This document shows, piece after piece, positions 36,980-41,782 of a stretch of DNA of 41,782 nt. The DNA lies in IMG/VR virus record IMGVR_UViG_3300046009_009585, positions 1 to 41,782 of that record. One strand, written 5' to 3'. This DNA comes from a virus. The notes beneath the pieces were generated by a model that saw only the letters and a program-made list of their open reading frames with translations, was not told the DNA's origin and made no database searches. The position numbers and the translations under genes were made by a program. Each line of letters starts with the position of its first letter. The stretch's first letter is position 1.

Positions 36980-38346
36980 CCAACCCACTACCCGAAACCG
37001 CCCTCGCCGAAAAAGCCATCCTCGGCGCGGCCCTCTCCAGCGGCACCGCTGCCGACAGCGTGCTCGAAGCCATCCAGCCCGAACAGCTCGTGCTGCCCGC
37101 GCACCAGATCATCCTCCGCATCATCGCCGAGTTGCGCGAGGCCGCCAAGCCCGTCGATTTCATTATTGTCACGACCGAGTTGGAGAAGCGCGGCCAGCTC
37201 GCCGAGTGCGGCGATGCCCACTACATCACCGAGCTGGGCGCGGATTTCGCCCAAGTCGCAAATTGGCGGCACTACGCCAGCGAAGTCCTCGATACCTGGA
37301 AACGCCGCAAAATGCGCTCCGCCGCCCTCGCCATGGCCGAGGCCGCGAACGACTACGCCCTCACCACCGACGATGCGCAGGAGCGTTGCGAGCAAGTCCT
37401 CTATGGCCTCCGCGACCACACCACCCGCGAGAACCCCGTCGCCCCCTGCCGCGATGCCGTCGTCTCCGCCGTCGAGCACATCGAGGCCGTTTATCATAAC
37501 CGAGGCAAAACCATCGGCCTCGCCACCGGCATCCATGATCTCGACCGCTCGACCGGCGGCTTCATGGGCGGCCAGATGATCGTCGTCGCCGCCCGGCCCG
37601 CCTGCGGCAAAAGCGCGCTCGGGATGCAGTTTGCCCTTCATGCGGTCAAGGAACTCGCTGTGCCCACGCTCGTCTTCAGCGTCGAAATGCCAGGGCGCGA
37701 GCTTATGGTCCGCGCCATCTGCTCCGAGGCCGGGGTGAATCTCCAGCGCCTCCGCGATGGATTCTTCGACCAACGCACCCTCGCCAATGTCGCCCACACC
37801 GCCTCCGGTTTGGTGAAAAGCCCCCTCTACATCGACGAGACCCCCGGCCTCACCGTCGCGCAATTCCGCGCCCGCGCCCGCCGCGCCAAGGCCGCCCACA
37901 AGATCGGCCTCATCGTCGTGGACTACCTCCAATTCATGCACGGCAGCGGAGACACCGCCCGCCAATCCCGCGCCCTCGAAGTCTCCGAGATCAGCAAAGC
38001 CATCAAGACCGTCGCCAAGGAACTCGACATCCCCATCGTCGCCCTCGCCCAGCTGAACCGCGACGCCGATGGCGACCACACCAAGCCCAAGCTCTCAAAC
38101 CTCCGCGAGTCCGGCAGCATCGAGCAAGACGCCGACACCGTGCTCCTCATCCACCGCCTCGATAAAAACAAAAAACGCGCCGACGAGGACGCCGAGCCCA
38201 TGGATCACAACACCCTGCTGATCCTCGCCAAGCAACGCAACGGCCCCACCCCCGAGATCAAGCTGAACTTCATCGGCGAGCACACCGTCTTCCGCAATGT
38301 CACCGAAAAACAATACAGCAACAACATGAACCAAAGACAGAAATGA
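36976..38346 (+). CDS. DnaB-like replicative helicase (456 aa)
   Basis: An N-terminal helical domain (ALAEKAILGAALSSG..., LPAHQIILRIIAEL) precedes the RecA-like core. Walker A is AARPACGKSALG with Lys212 and Ser213, Walker B is LIVVDYLQF with Asp316, then VALAQLNRDAD and LRESGSIEQDADTVLLIHR. It is the hexameric helicase that unwinds the phage fork, probably loaded by the initiator at 35384. The length is normal for the family. The stop overlaps the A/T-rich gene that follows (ATGA). Confidence 0.9.
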   Translation: MTNPLPETALAEKAILGAALSSGTAADSVLEAIQPEQLVLPAHQIILRIIAELREAAKPVDFIIVTTELEKRGQLAECGDAHYITELGADFAQVANWRHYASEVLDTWKRRKMRSAALAMAEAANDYALTTDDAQERCEQVLYGLRDHTTRENPVAPCRDAVVSAVEHIEAVYHNRGKTIGLATGIHDLDRSTGGFMGGQMIVVAARPACGKSALGMQFALHAVKELAVPTLVFSVEMPGRELMVRAICSEAGVNLQRLRDGFFDQRTLANVAHTASGLVKSPLYIDETPGLTVAQFRARARRAKAAHKIGLIVVDYLQFMHGSGDTARQSRALEVSEISKAIKTVAKELDIPIVALAQLNRDADGDHTKPKLSNLRESGSIEQDADTVLLIHRLDKNKKRADEDAEPMDHNTLLILAKQRNGPTPEIKLNFIGEHTVFRNVTEKQYSNNMNQRQK

Positions 38347-38669
38347 ATAAAAGAGAAGAAAAGCAATTATACCAAAAATTATATGAAGCTCGTCGTGAGC
38401 GAAGTGCGGCAAAACTTGATCTAAAAAAAGCAAATAAATTGTTACAAGAAACTATATCAGAACTTAATGAAACAAAAGTTTTATTACAAGAATGCAATGA
38501 AATAAAACAAGAAATATATGAAAAAGCTTATTATGCCTTTAATCTTAACCAAGAAATTTTCTGCGCCTTTGGACTTCCTATAAAAGGTTCATATTCTGAA
38601 AACTTAAAAACAATTATGAGAAAAATAAAATCATATAATTCGTTAGTTTGTAAAGTTAAAAATAAATGA
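38343..38669 (+). CDS. A/T-rich coiled-coil protein, likely recent acquisition (108 aa)
   Basis: The sequence is Lys/Glu/Asn-rich coiled coil (EKQLYQKLYEARRERSAAKL; NKLLQETISELNETKVLLQE), ending in KIKSYNSLVCKVKNK. Its base composition is strikingly A/T-rich (Lys AAA, Ile ATA and Leu TTA codons) compared with the GC-rich helicase before it. That break points to a different donor. It still overlaps both neighbours by ATGA, so it has been built into the operon. No family is recognised. Confidence 0.65.
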   Translation: MNKREEKQLYQKLYEARRERSAAKLDLKKANKLLQETISELNETKVLLQECNEIKQEIYEKAYYAFNLNQEIFCAFGLPIKGSYSENLKTIMRKIKSYNSLVCKVKNK

Positions 38670-39115
38670 AATTAACCACAGAGAACACAGAGAGCACGGA
38701 GACGGCTACGCCCGAGACAGATAATTTCATACTCACCAACGCAGAGTTTGGTCCGACTGATTACCAGTGGAGGGTGCACTCTCGACGCTTAGAAACTGAG
38801 CGAGATAAATTTAAGAAAAAGCAAAGAGAAAATAGTAAAGGAATAAATCGTCTTGTAAAGCTAAATGAAACCATTCTTGCAGAACTTATTGCGTGTCGTC
38901 AGGAACGCGAGCAAGAGAAAGCCAAAGCAAGATGGATTTCAAAGGACCTTGCCCTACCCGACGACGACGCCACCGTGCTGATTCACATGGCCGATGGCGA
39001 AGTGTGGACCGGATTCCTCGATGCCGGAACCTGGCGTTATGTTTCCGGCGATAGCATTGAGGCCGAAGTCCTCCATTGGCGTCCATTTCCAGAACCACCG
39101 GAGGTTTCAAAATGA
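38666..39115 (+). CDS. Chimeric protein with DUF551-like C-terminus (149 aa)
   Basis: The start, MKLTTENTESTETATPETDN, is encoded by a repeat-like sequence (ACAGAGAACACAGAG). The middle (QWRVHSRRLETERDKFKKKQ) is A/T-rich coiled coil. The last 60 residues (ARWISKDLALPDDDATVLIH, then VLHWRPFPEPPE) match DUF551-type phage proteins and return to GC-rich codons. The gene thus looks like a fusion of an A/T-rich front and a GC-rich back. The biochemical role of DUF551 is unknown to me. Confidence 0.7.
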   Translation: MKLTTENTESTETATPETDNFILTNAEFGPTDYQWRVHSRRLETERDKFKKKQRENSKGINRLVKLNETILAELIACRQEREQEKAKARWISKDLALPDDDATVLIHMADGEVWTGFLDAGTWRYVSGDSIEAEVLHWRPFPEPPEVSK

Positions 39116-39339
39116 CCCAACCCTACGAATGCCGAGCCTGTGGCCGCGAGTGGCAGGATCACCCGGGCGTGGAGTCTTGCTGCAAGCTGGCCTCCGGGCT
39201 GGGCGAATACCTCAAGTGGGCCTTGGGCTTTGTGCAGCCGCCCGAGCACGATCCGATTGCCACGCGGGATTATTACGAGGCTTTGGAGGAGGCGCGCCGG
39301 TTGGTGGTGCAAGCGAGTGGATGGAAGCGCCAGCCGTGA
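39112..39339 (+). CDS. Small zinc-finger-like protein (75 aa)
   Basis: The N-terminus MTQPYECRACGREWQDHPGV followed by ESCCKL gives CxxC plus CC, four Cys that could bind zinc. The rest is helical (ATRDYYEALEEARRLVVQAS). It overlaps the next gene by 19 bp and the previous gene by ATGA. The likely role is regulatory or nucleic-acid binding. Confidence 0.6.
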   Translation: MTQPYECRACGREWQDHPGVESCCKLASGLGEYLKWALGFVQPPEHDPIATRDYYEALEEARRLVVQASGWKRQP

Positions 39340-39548
39340 CCTGCCCCGCCTGCCAATACCCCCGCAGCCTGGTGGTCGATAAACGCTCCGGCCTGCGCCG
39401 CCGCGAGTGCCGCCAGTGCGGGGTGCGGTGGAACACCCTCGAAATACTCGGCCCCGGATCGGTGAAACCTCGAAAGCCCATCCCCAAAAAACAAAAAACC
39501 GAGCCGAAAAATTGGCTCCAACGCATCGAAGAAAAACTCAACTCATGA
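39321..39548 (+). CDS. NrdR-like zinc-ribbon protein (75 aa)
   Basis: TCPACQYPRSLVVDKRSGLR and RRECRQCGVRWNTLEILG give CPxC...CRxC with RWNTLE, the pattern of the zinc ribbon of NrdR-type regulators. The ATP-cone domain of full NrdR is absent. The C-terminus is Lys-rich. It starts with the ATG at 39321, inside the end of the previous gene. A DNA-binding role is probable; whether it controls nucleotide reductase genes is unknown. Confidence 0.7.
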   Translation: MEAPAVTCPACQYPRSLVVDKRSGLRRRECRQCGVRWNTLEILGPGSVKPRKPIPKKQKTEPKNWLQRIEEKLNS

Positions 39549-39712
39549 ACGCGCTCCGCGATTACATCGAAGCCTTCAAGCTCGACGAAACCTCAGTCCT
39601 TAACCTCCTTCAAGACCATGGCATCATCAGTGATGAATGCGTGCTCGCCGAGGAAGTGGGCGACTCTGGAAAGGCCATCGCTTGGCTGGAACTCAACCTC
39701 GAGAAATTGTGA
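39545..39712 (+). CDS. Small protein directly before TerL (55 aa)
   Basis: The short acidic, helical product (MNALRDYIEAFKLDETSVLN; EVGDSGKAIAWLELNLEKL) overlaps the previous gene by ATGA and TerL by GTGA. It has the position of a small terminase subunit, but it is shorter than usual and has no evident DNA-binding motif. The function is unknown. Confidence 0.6.
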   Translation: MNALRDYIEAFKLDETSVLNLLQDHGIISDECVLAEEVGDSGKAIAWLELNLEKL

Positions 39713-41412
39713 TTCCTCAAACGCCGCACCCCATCATTCCCGAAATCCTCGTGGAAGGCCGCGCGCCGGATGGCCGCATAGTGCTCGTGCACGAAGGCCG
39801 CCGCGTCGCCGCCAGCGAGCACCAATTCCTCGCCATCCACAAACAACGAGAGGAGCAAATCGCCCGCATGGCCGAAGACCCTTGGCGCTACGGGTGGGTG
39901 AATCCCGCGTGGGCGCGTGCCGATGCGGCCTTTGCCAGCCTGCGCGAGAAATTCCCTAAGGGCGTCACCGAGCTTTTGATCCTCGGTGGCAACCGCTCCG
40001 GCAAGTCGCGCTACTTCGCCCGCCGAGCCATGCAGCATCTCGTGAACACGCCGGGCGCAAAAGTCTGGTGCCTCCAATCCACCGAGGCCGCATCCATCCA
40101 AAACCAGCAGCCCTATTTGTGGGAATACCTCCCCGCCGAGTGGAAGCCCATGGCCAGCGGAAAACTAAAAAAAGGCGCGGTCGCCAACATCACTTACAGC
40201 CAAAAAGGCGGCTTCACCGAAAACTCCTTCGTGCTGCCGAATGGCTCGCAGTGCTGGTTCAAATTCTACTCCATGGAAGTGACGAGCATTGAAGGCGCGG
40301 AGTTGAATTTCTGCTGGGCGGATGAGCTTGTCACCCCGGATTGGCTGGAGGCTTTGCGCTTCCGTTTGCTCACCCGCGATGGCGAGCTGGGCATCGGCTT
40401 CACGCCGATTGAGGGCTATACCAGCACGGTCAAAGAATACCTCGATGGCGCGAAGACGCTGGAGGAATCCGAGGCCGCGCTTTTGCCGCTTTTCAAAAAC
40501 GGCGAGCGCACTGGATTTGAGATGGTGCCAAGGGTGCAGCAATGCGTGCGCGAGAAAGCGCGCGTGGTTTATTTCCACACCGCCGACAACCCCTTTGGCA
40601 ATCCCGAGGCCATGGCCACCGAGCTGCGCGGGAGCAGCCGCGAGCGTGTGTTGATGCGCGCCTACGGGGTTCCCACGCGCCACCGCATGTCGATGTTTCC
40701 GAAATTCCGCGATGCGGTGCATGTCGTGCCACCTGGAAAAGTTCCCAAGGAGGGAACGGTTTTTCACTTTGTCGATCCGGGCGAGGGCAAGACCTGGGCG
40801 ATGCTGTGGGTGCGCTTCACACCGGATGGCCGCGCGTGGATTTACCGCGAGTGGCCGTGCCAAGATGAATACATCGAGGGCGTGGGCTACCCCGGCGCAT
40901 GGGCCGAGCCGGATGGGAAATTGCAAGATGGCCGCCCCGGCCCCGCGCAAAAAGCCTGCGCGGGTTTTGGATTCGAGGATTACAAGCGAATCATCGAGGC
41001 CGCCGAGAAAGCCGATGGCGTCACGGTCTCCGAGCGGTGGATGGACAGCCGCTACGGCAACACGCCGACCATGACGCACGAGGGCGTGCAGACGCTCATC
41101 GAGCAATGCAGCGACCGCATCGGGCTGGACTTCCTCGCCACCAGCGGGCAGGCGATCAGCGAAGGCGTGGCTGTGATTAACGATTGGCTCTCCTACAACG
41201 AGGAAAAGCCCGTCGATGCGCTAAACTCTCCGCGCTTATACATCAACGAGCGTTGCCAAAATCTCATCTTCTCGCTCAAGACTTGGACCGGCGCGGATGG
41301 CAAGCGATCCGGCTCAAAAGACTTCATCGACATCCTCCGCTACATCGTCCTGAGCGGTGTCGGCTACGAAGACCCCGCGATGCTCCGCGCCCGTCCGGGC
41401 GGGAGTTATTGA
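39709..41412 (+). CDS. terL: Large terminase subunit (567 aa)
   Basis: The ATPase has Walker A LGGNRSGKSRY (Lys99, Ser100) and Walker B-like LNFCWADEL (Asp205, Glu206). The nuclease has FHFVDPGEGKTW (Asp356), WMDSRYG (Asp446) and KDFIDILRYIV (Asp538/Asp541). These are the two halves of TerL, which drives DNA into the head and cuts it. I chose the GTG start at 39709, overlapping the previous stop (GTGA): no in-frame ATG lies between it and the Walker A region in a better place. The frame is open from 39637, but those residues look non-native. Confidence 0.9.
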   Translation: MIPQTPHPIIPEILVEGRAPDGRIVLVHEGRRVAASEHQFLAIHKQREEQIARMAEDPWRYGWVNPAWARADAAFASLREKFPKGVTELLILGGNRSGKSRYFARRAMQHLVNTPGAKVWCLQSTEAASIQNQQPYLWEYLPAEWKPMASGKLKKGAVANITYSQKGGFTENSFVLPNGSQCWFKFYSMEVTSIEGAELNFCWADELVTPDWLEALRFRLLTRDGELGIGFTPIEGYTSTVKEYLDGAKTLEESEAALLPLFKNGERTGFEMVPRVQQCVREKARVVYFHTADNPFGNPEAMATELRGSSRERVLMRAYGVPTRHRMSMFPKFRDAVHVVPPGKVPKEGTVFHFVDPGEGKTWAMLWVRFTPDGRAWIYREWPCQDEYIEGVGYPGAWAEPDGKLQDGRPGPAQKACAGFGFEDYKRIIEAAEKADGVTVSERWMDSRYGNTPTMTHEGVQTLIEQCSDRIGLDFLATSGQAISEGVAVINDWLSYNEEKPVDALNSPRLYINERCQNLIFSLKTWTGADGKRSGSKDFIDILRYIVLSGVGYEDPAMLRARPGGSY

Positions 41413-41440
41413 CACCCGACCCCTATAATGAAGCCAATGA
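41409..41440 (+). promoter_or_regulatory. Copy 2 of the duplicated TTGACA-N9-TATAAT element
   Basis: TTGACA (41409-41414), nine bases, then TATAAT (41424-41429), and AATG with the likely start at 41437. The distance from TTGACA to the start codon (28 bp) equals that in the copy at 13800, and about two-thirds of the 31 bases are identical. TGA of terL lies inside the TTGACA box. Confidence 0.4.
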
Positions 41441-41589
41441 AACTTCTGCGCCGCCGCGATGTCATGGCCCGCTTGGGCGTGACGCACAAGCAAGTCACTA
41501 AACTCATCGAGGTCGGCCTCCTGCGCCCGATCCTCAAACGCGGATGCCGCGCATGGTTCCGCGCCGCAGAAATAGAAAAACTCGCATGA
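41437..41589 (+). CDS. Small HTH protein after TerL (50 aa)
   Basis: MKLLRRRDVMARLGVTHKQV and TKLIEVGLLRPILKRGCRAW are the helix-turn-helix of an excisionase/MerR-like protein. The ATG at 41437 keeps the same spacing to the upstream element as at 13828; an ATG at 41428 would add three residues. A regulator is most likely. A small-terminase role is possible, since winged-helix DNA-binding domains of this kind also occur in some phage TerS proteins. Confidence 0.65.
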   Translation: MKLLRRRDVMARLGVTHKQVTKLIEVGLLRPILKRGCRAWFRAAEIEKLA

Positions 41590-41782
41590 CTAAACGCACC
41601 GAAAACATTGGCTCCCTCTCGCGCAACAAGCGCAAAGAAAAAGAGACGCATCCCGATCACAAAGGCTCCTGCACTATCGCGGGCGTCGATTATTGGATCA
41701 GCGCCTACATTAACGAATCTCGCGACAACGGAGAAAAATTTTTCCGCCTCTACTTCGAGCCAAAGAAAACGGAAGCGAATCC
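41586..41782 (+). CDS. 5' part of the small gene that crosses the join
   Basis: The ATG at 41586 overlaps the HTH stop (ATGA). Codons run MTKRTENIGSLSRNKRKEKE and on to the contig end, where the frame continues at base 1. Full product: 83 residues (see the entry at 1-183). The last two bases of the window (CC) differ from the GG expected from bases 127-128. Confidence 0.75.
   Translation, partial: MTKRTENIGSLSRNKRKEKETHPDHKGSCTIAGVDYWISAYINESRDNGEKFFRLYFEPKKTEAN
41655..41780. repeat. Terminal direct repeat showing a circular genome
   Basis: These 126 bases are identical to bases 1-126. They interrupt a gene that becomes intact when the ends are joined. This indicates a circular assembly rather than a true biological terminal repeat. 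The final CC (41781-41782) does not match and is probably an assembly edge. Confidence 0.9.

Noticed and set aside
41655-41782. True biological terminal repeats
   Set aside because: The 126-bp match cuts through a gene that is intact only in the circle, and the final two bases do not match. An assembly overlap explains it better.

Overview
The window is a complete circular genome of a temperate, tailed DNA phage. Bases 41655-41780 repeat bases 1-126, so the unique circle is about 41,654 bp and one small gene runs across the join. The genome looks GC-rich by eye. It carries a portal, a large terminase, a capsid gene and a virion gene set with very large ejection-type proteins. I see no tape-measure or major tail-tube gene, so I infer a short-tailed (podovirus-like) particle. 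Two lipobox proteins point to a Gram-negative host. Most start codons have no Shine-Dalgarno sequence and follow A/C-rich leaders or overlap the previous stop codon, which suggests a lineage that initiates largely without SD pairing. The host cannot be named from this sequence alone. The phage att core matches the 3' half of a tRNA-Lys(CTT) gene with an encoded CCA end, which could be used to find the host.

Layout. Bases 1-28147 (+) hold the late genes: small packaging-side genes, a scaffold-like protein, the major capsid protein, the portal, two tandem adaptor paralogues, a string of short beta-rich tail or fibre proteins, a lysis cassette (membrane proteins, a small lipoprotein, an unusual L,D-transpeptidase-like candidate endolysin), a metallophosphoesterase, a 1061-residue tail protein with a built-in seven-repeat beta-propeller, a collar-type fibre, and five ejection-type proteins ending in a 2002-residue polyvalent protein. 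Bases 28144-31659 (-) hold the integrase, attP, and a tightly overlapped leftward string of small genes starting from an ArdA-type antirestriction gene. Bases 31839-32547 (-) and 32630-34201 (+) are two divergent early units, each led by a ribbon-helix-helix (RHH) regulator. This is the likely lysogeny switch, with a PEGA-like lipoprotein behind the leftward regulator and an excisionase-like HTH gene in the rightward unit. Bases 34225-39712 (+) hold replication genes (DnaQ-like exonuclease, O-like initiator, DnaB-like helicase) plus small zinc-binding and coiled-coil proteins. Bases 39709-41589 (+) hold the large terminase and a small HTH gene.

How it fits together. The RHH pair would choose between lysogeny and lysis. 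Integrase would recombine attP into the host tRNA-Lys gene. After induction the initiator and helicase recruit the host replisome (no phage polymerase is present), TerL packages the DNA, and the polyvalent protein probably enters the next cell with the genome. ArdA and its neighbours would protect incoming or replicating DNA. The most notable unexplained signals are: (i) a peptide motif shared by two small leftward proteins and the giant virion protein; (ii) five direct repeats around attP, with a matching cluster inside an HTH gene 4.5 kb away; (iii) a duplicated 31-bp TTGACA-N9-(C/T)ATAAT element exactly 28 bp before two start codons; (iv) an all-RHH switch; and (v) the propeller in the tail protein.
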